Shown: positions 28,561 through 37,200 of the stretch, piece after piece
Layout of the letters: each line of letters begins with the position of its first letter
Position numbering within the stretch: the first letter of the stretch is position 1
Assembly (NCBI RefSeq): GCF_016919405.1
Contig: NZ_CP070352.1
Span: 1,488,001 to 1,552,000, forward strand
Length of the DNA: 64,000 nucleotides
Reading direction: 5' to 3'
DNA from: Ensifer sp. PDNC004
GTDB lineage: Bacteria > Pseudomonadota > Alphaproteobacteria > Rhizobiales > Rhizobiaceae
Made by a program: the position numbers and the translations under genes
The notes under the pieces: generated by a model
What the model was told of the DNA's origin: nothing
The model's input: the letters and a program-made list of their open reading frames with translations, nothing else
Database searches by the model: none

Positions 28561-29907
28561 GTGAAACACGCGTCCGACCACCCTGCGGTCACGGTCCGCC
28601 CCTTCGACATCGCGCATCGCGACGTGCTTCGCATCGCGTTGCCGATGATGATCGCCTATCTTTCGAGCCCGCTTGTCGGGCTCGTCGCAACCGGCGTCAT
28701 CGGCCAGTTGCGCGACGAGACCCTGATCGGCGGCGTGGCGCTTTCGACCGTCATCTTCGACGTGATCTTCGTCACCTTCAATTTCCTGCGCGGCGCCACC
28801 ACCGGCTTTACCGCCCAGGCGCTCGGGGCAGGTGACCGGCGCGAAGAGCAGCGCATGCTCGCAAGCGGCCTCATCATCGCGCTCGTCGCAGGCCTGGCAC
28901 TGCTGGTTCTTCAAAAGCCGATCGGCGCGCTTGGCCTTGCGGCCATGGGCGCGGAAGGCAAGGTCGCCGAAGCAGCCGCAACCTATTTTGCCTGGCGCGT
29001 ATGGTCGGCGCCCTTCGTTCTCTTCAATTTCGTGGTCTTCGGCTGGATCATCGGGCGTGGCGATGCGCTCTGGGGCATGATCCTGCAAACCCTGCTGAAT
29101 GCGCTCAATGCCGGCTTGAGTGTGCACTGGGTCCTCGGTCTCGGCTGGGGCGTGGCAGGCGTTGCGGCCGCCTCGCTCGTCGCCGAAGCCGTCACGGCGG
29201 TGGCGGGGCTCTATCTCATCTGGGCAAAGACCGACCGGAGTGCGTGGAACCTTCCGGATCTGACGGCCTTCCGCCGCGCCTTTTCGGTCAATGGCGACAT
29301 GATGATCCGTTCCTTCGCGCTTTTGATCGGGCTGTCCTTCTTCACCCGCCAGAGCGGCATGCTCGGCATCGAAATCCTTGCGGCCAACACGATCCTGCTG
29401 CGCTTCTATTTCTTCGGCGTCGCCTTTCTCGATGGGGTGGCAACGGCGGCCGAGCAGCTGGCAGGCCGTGCCGTCGGCGCACGTTATCGGCCGGCTTTCG
29501 ACCGTGCCGTTGGTTTGACCACGGTATGGGGATTCGTCTTTGCCGGGCTCGTCGCGCTCTGTCTCTTCGTGGCCGGCGACTGGGTGATCGGCATCACTGC
29601 CCCGTCGGAAAGCGTGTCAGCACTTGCGCACGCCTACCTGCCCTATGTCGCCGCCCTGCCGATCTTCGGCATCGTCGCTTTCCAGATGGATGGCGTCTAT
29701 ATCGGCGCCACCTGGTCGAAGCAGATGCGAAACCTGATGGTCGCTTCGCTGGTGATCTATTTTGCTGCCTGGGCGGTCCTGCAGCCGGTCTTTGGCAATG
29801 ACGGATTGTGGATCGCGCTGATCCTGTTCCAAAGCGCTCGCAGCGTCGCCTTCCGGCTCATGTTGCCGCGGCTCGCCGACCGCACTTTTGCTGCGGTGCG
29901 GCAGTAA
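28561..29907 (+). CDS. MATE family efflux transporter (DinF-like)
   Basis: A 448-residue, 12-span multidrug and toxic compound extrusion protein with the two-fold repeat typical of MATE (R-I-A-L-P-M-M-I-A-Y-L-S-S-P-L-V-G-L-V-A-T and later S-F-A-L-L-I-G-L-S-F-F-T-R-Q-S-G). It starts at a GTG immediately after the TGA of the AhpD-like gene, so it is translationally coupled and last in the operon. The position suggests export of a toxic intermediate or end product of the upstream enzymes. It ends 18 bases from a convergent gene. Confidence 0.9.
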   Translation: MKHASDHPAVTVRPFDIAHRDVLRIALPMMIAYLSSPLVGLVATGVIGQLRDETLIGGVALSTVIFDVIFVTFNFLRGATTGFTAQALGAGDRREEQRMLASGLIIALVAGLALLVLQKPIGALGLAAMGAEGKVAEAAATYFAWRVWSAPFVLFNFVVFGWIIGRGDALWGMILQTLLNALNAGLSVHWVLGLGWGVAGVAAASLVAEAVTAVAGLYLIWAKTDRSAWNLPDLTAFRRAFSVNGDMMIRSFALLIGLSFFTRQSGMLGIEILAANTILLRFYFFGVAFLDGVATAAEQLAGRAVGARYRPAFDRAVGLTTVWGFVFAGLVALCLFVAGDWVIGITAPSESVSALAHAYLPYVAALPIFGIVAFQMDGVYIGATWSKQMRNLMVASLVIYFAAWAVLQPVFGNDGLWIALILFQSARSVAFRLMLPRLADRTFAAVRQ

Positions 29908-29925
29908 CCGCGCTTTAGCGTTGCG

Positions 29926-31164
29926 CTATGCCCAGTCTCGGGTCGACGGCAACAGAGGCAGGGCCAGCGGATTGGCAGCGCGCCCGGCAACCTGCTCGGC
30001 CAGCAGAAGTGCTGTCGTCGGCCCCAGGGTGAAGCCCTGGTGCCCATGGCCGAAGTGAAACCACAGGCCATTGTGACGACTGGGCCCGACGACGGGAAGC
30101 ATGTCGGGCATGCAGGGACGGGTGCCCGACCAAGGCGCCGCTTCGATGGGGTCGCGCAGCGCAAAAAGCGTGCGTGCGGCGTTGACGGCATGCCGTATCT
30201 GTCGCGATGCGGGGGCGGCGCCGAGTGGCGCCAGGTGCGCGCCGGTCAGGACCCGCCACCCGGCGTTCATGGGGGCGATCAGGGCGGAGCTGTCGATGTC
30301 CAGCATCGAAATGCGCGGGCCGTCCTTGCCGCCGAAGTGCCAGTGGTAGCCGCGCTTTAACACCATGGGGACACGATAGCCGAACCGCGCCACAAGCATC
30401 GGCGACCAGGGCCCGAGGGCGACGACCGCGTTTTCAGCCGTGATATCGCCACCCTCCGACAGCACCCGCCAGCCGGTGCCGGTCTGCTGCAACGACATGG
30501 CATCGCCTTGGGCGACCTTCCCGCCGCGGGCAACGAAGAGCGCTGCGTAGCGCGAAACCAGATCGCCCGGGTCGCGGCAGGTCCAGGGCGAGGTCCAGTG
30601 GACCGCACCTGCCAGCCGGCTTTTGAGCGCCGGCTCGCTTGCCGCGAGTTCGTCTGACGTGAGCGCCCTAGACGGCACGCCGTACTCTCGTTTCAGGCGT
30701 TCGGCAGTCGAGACGGCCGCGTCGAGCTTTGCCGGCGAACGGTAGACCGCGCGCCAGCCGTCGCGAACGATCAGGTCGCCGGCATTGGCCGGCTCGATGA
30801 AGCGCGCGTGATCGTCGCTGGCCCTTAGCGCCAGCTTCGAATAGGCCGCGACGGTTCTCGCATAGGGTCCGGGCGCGGATTGCGTGAAATAGCGCCAGAG
30901 CGGCCCCGCCAGCTGCGGCATGTCGCCGAGCCGAAAGTCCGTATCGTTGCCGCGCTTCAGCGCCACCCTGACGATCTCTGCCAGGGAGCGCGGAAAGGCA
31001 TAGGGTTCGACGGCCTCGGTCTGGATGATACCGGCGTTGCCGTAACTGGTTTCCCGGCCCGGCGCCTTGCGGTCGATCAGCACAACTTGGTGCCCGACCT
31101 CCTGCAAGGCGAGCGCGGTGGAAACGCCGACCATGCCGGCGCCGAGGACGATTGAGGTGGTCAT
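29926..31164 (-). CDS. DadA-like D-amino acid dehydrogenase (FAD)
   Basis: A 412-residue FAD-dependent oxidoreductase of the DadA/glycine oxidase family. The N-terminal motif V-L-G-A-G-M-V-G-V-S-T-A-L and the acid end of the FAD site V-V-L-I-D-R are followed by the family segment E-T-S-Y-G-N-A-G-I-I, and the C-terminal G-H-G-H-Q-G-F-T-L-G-P-T is typical of DadA. It oxidatively deaminates D-amino acids at the membrane or in the cytoplasm. It lies 24 bases downstream of the M55 D-aminopeptidase gene on the same strand, so peptide cleavage and D-amino acid oxidation are co-expressed. Confidence 0.9.
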   Translation of the reverse strand: MTTSIVLGAGMVGVSTALALQEVGHQVVLIDRKAPGRETSYGNAGIIQTEAVEPYAFPRSLAEIVRVALKRGNDTDFRLGDMPQLAGPLWRYFTQSAPGPYARTVAAYSKLALRASDDHARFIEPANAGDLIVRDGWRAVYRSPAKLDAAVSTAERLKREYGVPSRALTSDELAASEPALKSRLAGAVHWTSPWTCRDPGDLVSRYAALFVARGGKVAQGDAMSLQQTGTGWRVLSEGGDITAENAVVALGPWSPMLVARFGYRVPMVLKRGYHWHFGGKDGPRISMLDIDSSALIAPMNAGWRVLTGAHLAPLGAAPASRQIRHAVNAARTLFALRDPIEAAPWSGTRPCMPDMLPVVGPSRHNGLWFHFGHGHQGFTLGPTTALLLAEQVAGRAANPLALPLLPSTRDWA

Positions 31165-31188
31165 GGATTGGTTCCGCGGAAATGCTCG

Positions 31189-32013
31189 TCAGAAGGTGAG
31201 GCGGGAATTGTAGCCGACCACGAATTGGATGAAGCGCGAGACGTCGACCATGTCGTCGCCCTGATAGCGGATCGTGTAGCCGTCGGTCCGCTCGACGCCC
31301 TTGAGATAGGAGAGATATTCGGCCGGGAGGCGGTTGCGGAAGACGATCTCAAGGACGGGGTTTTCCAGTTTGAACGGCTTTGCCGAACCGGCCCTCGACA
31401 ATGCCTTCTTGACGCCCTCGCGGATCCGGCGATGGGCGACGGCCGGCGTCAGGGTGATGGCCGATTGCGTGCTGTAGACCTGCTTCACCGGCACCGTCAC
31501 GATATCGCCGATCCGCTCCTTGATTTCCTCCAAGGCGACGTTGTCACCGGATGCGAGCAGCACCGGGATGCCGAAATGTCCGGCGATGGCGGCGTTGATG
31601 CCGGCCTCCGGCATAACGGTGCCATTGATGCGCACCTCAGCAAAGGCGGTGCCGCCGATCGTGTGCGACAGCACGCCGCTCGCATGGCTTGCGCCGGCGT
31701 GATGGCCGAGAAGCATGGCGCCGACGAAGGAACCGAGTTCGACGCCCTGCATCATCATCAGCGGCCGCGGCCAGCTGCGCACGACCTGCACATAGTCCGG
31801 CAGGCGGTCGATCAGGATGCTCTCGCCATTTCCGTGGGAATCGCTGAGGATGACCTCCTCCACACCTTCCTCATGCGCAGCTTCGCAGGCGTGAACCACG
31901 GTGTCGGTCATCCAGCGCCGGGCGTTCTCGTACTCGAAACCTTCGGGCATCAGTTGGTCGCGGCTCACGACCCCGACGATCCCCTCGATGTCAGCGGAAA
32001 TATAGATGCGCAT
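31189..32013 (-). CDS. M55 family D-aminopeptidase (DppA peptidase-like)
   Basis: A 274-residue zinc peptidase of family M55. Residues known as metal ligands in B. subtilis D-aminopeptidase DppA are at matching positions: Asp8 and Glu10 in I-S-A-D-I-E-G, His60 in S-D-S-H-G-N-G and His104 in L-L-G-H-H-A-G-A; Glu136 is the probable fifth. The family releases N-terminal D-amino acids from short peptides. GGGGAGGCAGGA precedes the start at 32013. Divergent from the M81 gene, with an operator-like dyad between them. Confidence 0.92.
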   Translation of the reverse strand: MRIYISADIEGIVGVVSRDQLMPEGFEYENARRWMTDTVVHACEAAHEEGVEEVILSDSHGNGESILIDRLPDYVQVVRSWPRPLMMMQGVELGSFVGAMLLGHHAGASHASGVLSHTIGGTAFAEVRINGTVMPEAGINAAIAGHFGIPVLLASGDNVALEEIKERIGDIVTVPVKQVYSTQSAITLTPAVAHRRIREGVKKALSRAGSAKPFKLENPVLEIVFRNRLPAEYLSYLKGVERTDGYTIRYQGDDMVDVSRFIQFVVGYNSRLTF

Positions 32014-32087
32014 TCCTGCCTCCCCGGTCAGCCGCGCAAGCGCGGATAATGCATTTGACTTTCCGACGATAAACATAGTTTTATCAT

Positions 32088-32105
32088 TAGAAAATATCTT
32101 TCTTG
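32088..32105. promoter_or_regulatory. Degraded XRE-regulon dyad between M55 and M81 genes
   Basis: TAGAAAA-TATC-TTTCTTG matches 11 of 14 dyad positions of the perfect sites at 33656 and 34431 (TAGGAAA-N4-TTTCCTA) with the same 4-base spacer. It lies 18 bases before the M81 start and 75 bases before the M55 start, in the only promoter region serving both. Confidence 0.5.
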
Positions 32106-32122
32106 ATGGGCGGGAGGCGAAA

Positions 32123-33580
32123 ATGAAACTTTTCATCGCGGGGCTGGATACGGAGACCAACACCTTCTCGCCCATGCAGACCGGTATCGAGGCCTTCCGC
32201 GAAAACCTGATCGCCTATGGCGACGCCACCGGCAAGCCGCTCAACTGCTGCTCTTCGCAAATGTTCGTCTGGCGCAACGCCGCTGAGGATAAGGGTTGGG
32301 ACGTGGTCGAGAGCCTGTGCGCCGTGGCCGAGCCCGGAGGCAAGACGACGCGGGCGGTCTATGAGAGTTTCCGCGCCACCATCCTCGACGATCTCAAGGC
32401 CGCTCTGCCGGTCGACGCCGTGATGCTCGCCCTGCACGGCGCCTGCGTCGCCGATGGCTACGACGACGTCGAAGGCGATCTGCTTGCGCATGTTCGGGAA
32501 GTGGTGGGGCCCGATGTGCCGGTTGCGGCGGAACTCGACCTGCACTGTCACATCACCGACCGTATGCTGGCCAATGCGACCATGATCGCCACCTATAAGG
32601 AATATCCGCATACGGACATTGAAGAGGTTGCCGAACAACTGTTCCAGCTGATGGAGCGCACACTTGCCGGCGAGGTGCGGCCGACTATGGGCCTCCATGA
32701 TTGCCGGATGATCAACACCTTCCACCCGCATCGCGCGCCGTTGCGCGGCATTGTCGACCGCATGAAGGCGATGGAAGGGCAGGATGGCGTACTCTCGGTT
32801 TCCTTCGGCCACGGCTTCCCTTGGGGCGACGTGGAAGACGTCGGCGCCAAGATGCTTGTGGTGACCGACAACGACCCGGAAAAGGCCGCGCGCACGGCGC
32901 GATCTTTCGGCCGGGAGATCTTCGAGGCGCGCGAAGAGATGCGCGGAGACTATCTTAGCATTGACGAAGCCCTCGACCGGGCGGTTGCCGCTAAGAACGG
33001 CCCGATCGTGATCGCCGATGTCTCAGACAATGCAGGCGGCGGCGCGCCTGGAGATTCGACGTTCATCCTGCGTCGCATCATCGAGCGCGGCATCGAAGAC
33101 GTGGCTTCCTGCCTCTACTGGGATCCGATTGCGGTGCGTATGTGCCGCGAAGCGGGAGAGGGCGCCACATTGGCGCTGAGGATCGGCGGCAAGGTCGGGC
33201 CGGCCTCCGGCGACCCGCTCGACCTGACGGTAACGGTCAGGCGCGTGGCCTCGGGCATCACCCAGCGCTTCGGGCCGACGCCGCTTGGCATCGGCGATGC
33301 CGTGTGGGTCTCGGCCGGCAGCATCGACATCGTGCTCAACACCGTGCGTACCCAGACCTTTCATCCGGAATGCATGACGGCGCTCGGGCTCGATCCGGCG
33401 AAGAAGAAGGTCGTGGTGGTGAAGTCCAGCAACCACTTCCGTGCCGGCTTCGAACCCATTGCGCGTGACATCCTCTACGTCAGCGCGCCGGGCGCCTTGC
33501 AGCCGACTTTCGAGGATCTGGCCTTCACCAAGCTGACGCGCCCCTATTGGCCAAAGGTCGACAACCCGTTCGCCGAATAG
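32123..33580 (+). CDS. M81 family metallopeptidase (MlrC-like)
   Basis: A 485-residue protein of the M81 (microcystinase C) family. The N-terminal half carries G-L-D-T-E-T-N-T-F-S and the metal-binding segments E-L-D-L-H-C-H-I-T and Y-K-E-Y-P-H-T-D; the C-terminal half carries A-D-V-S-D-N-A-G-G-G-A-P-G-D-S-T. MlrC cleaves the linear tetrapeptide from microcystin, which contains unusual and D residues; most relatives have unknown substrates. GGGAGGCGAAA precedes ATG 32123. It is read divergently from the M55/DadA pair and toward the XRE regulator. Confidence 0.9.
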   Translation: MKLFIAGLDTETNTFSPMQTGIEAFRENLIAYGDATGKPLNCCSSQMFVWRNAAEDKGWDVVESLCAVAEPGGKTTRAVYESFRATILDDLKAALPVDAVMLALHGACVADGYDDVEGDLLAHVREVVGPDVPVAAELDLHCHITDRMLANATMIATYKEYPHTDIEEVAEQLFQLMERTLAGEVRPTMGLHDCRMINTFHPHRAPLRGIVDRMKAMEGQDGVLSVSFGHGFPWGDVEDVGAKMLVVTDNDPEKAARTARSFGREIFEAREEMRGDYLSIDEALDRAVAAKNGPIVIADVSDNAGGGAPGDSTFILRRIIERGIEDVASCLYWDPIAVRMCREAGEGATLALRIGGKVGPASGDPLDLTVTVRRVASGITQRFGPTPLGIGDAVWVSAGSIDIVLNTVRTQTFHPECMTALGLDPAKKKVVVVKSSNHFRAGFEPIARDILYVSAPGALQPTFEDLAFTKLTRPYWPKVDNPFAE

Positions 33581-33654
33581 GAGGCAGCAGGAAGCTGCAA
33601 GTGGTTGCGGGGCAGGGATTGCCTTCAACACGATGTTGCTTTCGGCCACGTATT

Positions 33655-33674
33655 ATAGGAAATGGTTTTCCTAT
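33655..33674. promoter_or_regulatory. XRE-regulon operator, perfect dyad (regulator promoter)
   Basis: ATAGGAAA-TGGT-TTTCCTAT is a perfect 8-bp inverted repeat with a 4-base spacer, about 80 bases upstream of the XRE-cupin start. It shares the core TAGGAAA-N4-TTTCCTA with the site at 34431, implying that the regulator controls its own gene. Confidence 0.75.
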
Positions 33675-33755
33675 CATGCCAATCGGATTCTGTGTTGCGG
33701 GCGGGCGAACCCCGGCGAGCACTTCGATGGCTGCAGGCAAATGGAGACGCCAACG

Positions 33756-34388
33756 ATGACCGACGCGAAATCCAGCCTCGGCGAGATCCTCAAGGATATT
33801 CGCAATCGCAACCGCTGGACCTTGGCCGAAGTCAGCTCCATGACCGGGCTTGCGGTCTCGACCCTGTCCAAGGTCGAGAACAACCAGATGCAGCTGACCT
33901 ACGACCGGTTGATCCAGCTTGCCCAGGGCCTCAAGGTCGACATCGTCGAGCTGTTCGGGACGATGTCTGGCGCGGAAGACACCCCTAGCATGCTCGGGCG
34001 GCGCACCTATACCAAATCCGGCGACGGGCGGGAAATCGTCACGCAGAACTACGACTATCTCTATGTCTGCACGGAGATTTCCAAGAAATCGATGGTCCCG
34101 ATCCTGGCGATGGCGCGGGCGCGCACGCTCGAGGAGTTCGGAGCGCTGATCCGCCACAAGGGCGAGGAATTCTTCTACGTCCTCGACGGTGAGCTGGAGC
34201 TCCACACCGAGATCTATGCGCCGCTGCGGCTGAAGAAGGGCGATTCCTGCTACTTCGACGCCATGATGGGGCACGCCTATCTGAGCGTCAGCGACGAGCC
34301 GGCGCAGATTCTCTGCGTTTGCTCGACCCCGGAAACCGAGCTGGTTTCCACGCTGGCAAACGCGCAGACGATCAAGCTCAAAAGCTGA
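33756..34388 (+). CDS. XRE-family regulator with C-terminal cupin
   Basis: A 210-residue regulator: N-terminal Cro/CI HTH at about residues 8-63 (I-L-K-D-I-R-N-R-N-R-W-T-L-A-E-V-S-S, S-T-L-S-K-V-E-N-N-Q) and a cupin_2 ligand domain at about 115-195 (R-H-K-G-E-E-F-F-Y-V-L-D-G-E-L-E-L). This architecture (MocR-unrelated, PuuR/SutR-like) senses small metabolites. Start 33756 has GGAG nine bases upstream; ATG 33741 is possible. It sits between peptidase and transporter genes and is flanked by two identical-core dyads, making it the probable repressor of the island. Confidence 0.92.
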   Translation: MTDAKSSLGEILKDIRNRNRWTLAEVSSMTGLAVSTLSKVENNQMQLTYDRLIQLAQGLKVDIVELFGTMSGAEDTPSMLGRRTYTKSGDGREIVTQNYDYLYVCTEISKKSMVPILAMARARTLEEFGALIRHKGEEFFYVLDGELELHTEIYAPLRLKKGDSCYFDAMMGHAYLSVSDEPAQILCVCSTPETELVSTLANAQTIKLKS

Positions 34389-34430
34389 TCAAAACTAAAA
34401 AACGAATACGATAAGAAAAAATATTGCACT

Positions 34431-34448
34431 TAGGAAAATCGTTTCCTA
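34431..34448. promoter_or_regulatory. XRE-regulon operator, perfect dyad (peptide ABC promoter)
   Basis: TAGGAAA-ATCG-TTTCCTA is a perfect 7-bp inverted repeat with a 4-base spacer, 63 bases before the SBP start. A weak -35-like TTGCAC (34424-34429) and -10-like TAGTCT (34447-34452) would place the dyad between and over the promoter elements, a position suited to repression. Confidence 0.75.
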
Positions 34449-34511
34449 GTCTAGCACTGCGGTGGATGCCGGGAGGGCATCGCACGCCGCAGTTCTGGGG
34501 AGGACTACGAA

Positions 34512-36053
34512 ATGAACGGTTCCAAGTGGAAATCGATCGGCATTGCTTTGCTTCTGGCATCGACGCCGCTTTCCGGCGCCCTTGCTGCGCAGGACGTGCT
34601 GGTGCTGGCGCGCGCGGAAGATCCGCCGACAGCCGATCCGGGCTTTGAGATCAGCAACAGCGGCTACACGCTCACCTATGCCGCCTATGAACGGCTCGTT
34701 GCCTACAAGGGTGCCTCGACGGAAGTCGGGCCGGAACTCGCCGAAAGCTGGACGGCCGACGATGCCGGCCTCGTCTGGACCTTCAAGATTGCGGCCGGCC
34801 ACAAATTCGATGACGGTTCGCCGGTCGATGCGGCCGCCGTGAAGTTCAGCTTCGATCGGCTGATGAAGCTGAAGGCTGGCCCGTCCGACGCGTTCCCGGT
34901 GCTGAAGGAGGTCGAGGTCGTCGATCCGCAGACCGTGAGATTTCACCTGACCGCGCCGTTTGCGCCTTTCATCTCGACGCTGGCCGTTTCCGGCGCTGCG
35001 ATCGTCAATCCCAAGGTGATGGAGCATGAGAAGGATGGCGACATGGCGAAGGCCTGGCTTGCCGAACATTCGGCCGGCAGCGGGCCCTATCGCATCGCCT
35101 CCTGGGAGCGCAACCAGAGCATCGTGCTCGACCGCAACGAACATTACTCGGGTAGCCAGCCGGCGCTGAAGCAAGTGGTCATCCGCATCGTCGGCGACGT
35201 CTCTGCCCGTCGCCTGCAACTGACCAACGGCGATGCCGACATCATCGAACAGATCCCGCTCGATCAGGCCGAGGCGCTGCAGAAGGATGCCTCCGTCGTC
35301 GTCGAGAGCAATCCCAGCATGTATGTGAACTACATCTACATGAACAATCGCCAGCCGCCGCTGGACGATGCCAAGGTGCGTCAGGCGATCTCCTATGCGG
35401 TCGACTACCAGGGCATCATCGACGGCATCATGCTCGGTCAGGCCAAGCAGATGCGCGGCGCCGTGCCGAGCGGCATGTGGGGGCATGATCCCCAGGGTTT
35501 CCAGTACAGCTACGACATCGAGAAGGCCAAGGCGTTGCTTGCCGAATCCGGCAAGGGCGACATCCATTTGACCTATACCTTCTCGCAGGCCGATCCTGCC
35601 TGGGAACCGGTCGGTCTGGCGCTGCAAGCCTCTCTCGCAGAAATCGGCGTCAAGCTCGATCTGCAGGCGGTCGCCGACACGACGAAGCGCGAGTTGGTCG
35701 CCAATGGCAAGTTCGACATGGCGCCCGGCGCCTGGACGCCTGATTTCGCCGACCCCTACATGTTCATGAACTACTGGTTCGACGCCGGTAAGATGGGCGG
35801 TCCGGGCAACCGCTCCTTCTACAACAACAGCAAGGTGACGGGTCTCGTCCAAGAGGCAGCTTCGATCGTCGACGAAGCAAAGCGCAAGGCTCTCTACATC
35901 GAGGCGCAGAAGCTTTCGACTGACGACGCGCCGTATCTCTACATCATGGAGAAGAACGACATCTTCGCCCGCCGCGCCGCGGTGAAGGGCTATGTCTACA
36001 ATCCGATGCTGATCCAGGTCTACAACTTTGGAACGATGTCGAAGACGGAATGA
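34512..36053 (+). CDS. Peptide ABC transporter substrate-binding protein (SBP family 5)
   Basis: A 513-residue periplasmic binding protein of the oligopeptide/dipeptide/nickel type. A Sec signal covers about residues 1-27 (A-L-L-L-A-S-T-P-L-S-G-A-L-A-A). The mature domain shows the family landmarks Y-E-R-L-V-A-Y, L-A-E-S-W-T, V-K-F-S-F-D-R and G-S-G-P-Y-R-I. GGGGAGGA precedes the ATG. First gene of a five-gene transporter (SBP, two permeases, two ATPases). D-peptide fragments are the suggested ligands, from context only. Confidence 0.93.
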   Translation: MNGSKWKSIGIALLLASTPLSGALAAQDVLVLARAEDPPTADPGFEISNSGYTLTYAAYERLVAYKGASTEVGPELAESWTADDAGLVWTFKIAAGHKFDDGSPVDAAAVKFSFDRLMKLKAGPSDAFPVLKEVEVVDPQTVRFHLTAPFAPFISTLAVSGAAIVNPKVMEHEKDGDMAKAWLAEHSAGSGPYRIASWERNQSIVLDRNEHYSGSQPALKQVVIRIVGDVSARRLQLTNGDADIIEQIPLDQAEALQKDASVVVESNPSMYVNYIYMNNRQPPLDDAKVRQAISYAVDYQGIIDGIMLGQAKQMRGAVPSGMWGHDPQGFQYSYDIEKAKALLAESGKGDIHLTYTFSQADPAWEPVGLALQASLAEIGVKLDLQAVADTTKRELVANGKFDMAPGAWTPDFADPYMFMNYWFDAGKMGGPGNRSFYNNSKVTGLVQEAASIVDEAKRKALYIEAQKLSTDDAPYLYIMEKNDIFARRAAVKGYVYNPMLIQVYNFGTMSKTE

Positions 36054-36098
36054 GCAGGAACGGTCAGGCTGCGCTTGACCGACCTCGTTTCCCGGAAA

Positions 36099-36130
36099 CC
36101 TGCCGCCGGCCTCAGGGCCACGGCGGCAGG
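36099..36130 (+). terminator. Intercistronic hairpin after peptide SBP
   Basis: CCTGCCGCCG (36099-36108) pairs with CGGCGGCAGG (36121-36130); the inner GCC/GGC extends the stem. It lies 45 bases past the SBP stop and before the permease gene, with no U tract. Probably partial termination or 3' protection. Confidence 0.65.
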
Positions 36131-36184
36131 GTTCATCGTTTCCCAAGCTAGGCCGGGGTTCCCGTGCCGGAAGGGCTGACGTCC

Positions 36185-37198
36185 ATGGCAATCACCCGCA
36201 TCATTCTTCCGCGCCTGATCCTCTTGCTCTTCGTTGTGCTCGGGGTCGCGGTCATCACTTTCACGATCTCGCACCTCATCCCCGGCGATCCGGCGCGCAT
36301 GATCGCGGGCGACCGGGCAAGCGCCGAGACACTTGAAAATGTCCGGCGCAACCTGGGTCTCGACCGGCCGGTCGTCGAACAGTTCACCATCTATATCGGC
36401 AATCTGCTGCAGGGCGATCTCGGCACGTCGCTACGCACCAATCGCCCGGTTGCCGCCGATATCCGCACCTTCCTGCCGGCGACGCTGGAGCTTGGAACGG
36501 TCGCGCTCTTCATCGCGATCTGTCTCGGCGTGCCGCTCGGTGTGCTCTCGGCCGTCTACAAGGATGGTCCAATTGATCAGGTGGCACGCACGGTCTCGGT
36601 CTGCGGCATCTCCATGCCGGTCTTCTGGTTCGGCCTGATCCTGATCTATGTGTTCTATGCGAAATTCCAGATCCTTCCCGGCAGCGGGCGCCTGGCCATG
36701 GGCATCGTGGCGCCCGAGCGCATCACCGGCTTCCTGCTGATCGACTCGTTGTTGCAGGGCCGTTTCGACGCATTCCGCAGCGCGCTTTACCACATCATCC
36801 TGCCGGGCTTCGTTCTGGCTTTTGCCAATATGGGCGTGATCACGCGCCAGATCCGCGCCTCGATGCTCGATGTCCTCCAGGAAGACTACATCCGCACCGC
36901 CCGTGCCAGCGGCCTGCGCAAGGGCATGATCATCTTCAACTATGCGCTCAGAAACGCGCTCATCCCCTCGATCACCCTGCTCGGGCTCGCGCTCGGCGAC
37001 CTTCTCTATGGCGCGGTGCTGACCGAGACGATCTTCGCCTGGCCGGGCATGGGAACCTATGTCGTGACCTCGATCCAGACGCTCGATTTTCCCGCCATTA
37101 TGGGCTTCACCATCGTCGCATCCGTCGGCTATGTGCTGATCAACCTCCTGGTCGATCTCGCCTACATGCTCGCCGACCCGCAGATCAGGGAGGTCTGA
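36185..37198 (+). CDS. Peptide ABC transporter permease, DppB-like
   Basis: A 337-residue permease with six spans and a periplasmic loop after TM1 (I-P-G-D-P-A-R), typical of DppB/OppB, and the EAA loop V-L-Q-E-D-Y-I-R-T-A-R-A-S-G-L. ATG 36185 follows AAGGG; an in-frame GTG at 36164 is less likely. Pairs with the DppC-like permease starting 2 bases after its stop. Confidence 0.92.
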   Translation: MAITRIILPRLILLLFVVLGVAVITFTISHLIPGDPARMIAGDRASAETLENVRRNLGLDRPVVEQFTIYIGNLLQGDLGTSLRTNRPVAADIRTFLPATLELGTVALFIAICLGVPLGVLSAVYKDGPIDQVARTVSVCGISMPVFWFGLILIYVFYAKFQILPGSGRLAMGIVAPERITGFLLIDSLLQGRFDAFRSALYHIILPGFVLAFANMGVITRQIRASMLDVLQEDYIRTARASGLRKGMIIFNYALRNALIPSITLLGLALGDLLYGAVLTETIFAWPGMGTYVVTSIQTLDFPAIMGFTIVASVGYVLINLLVDLAYMLADPQIREV

Positions 37199-37200
37199 TC

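Noticed and set aside
33741..33755. Five extra N-terminal residues for the XRE-cupin regulator
   Set aside because: ATG 33741 is in frame, but the GGAG that serves ATG 33756 lies within this stretch and the added residues are not part of the HTH; kept only as an alternative.
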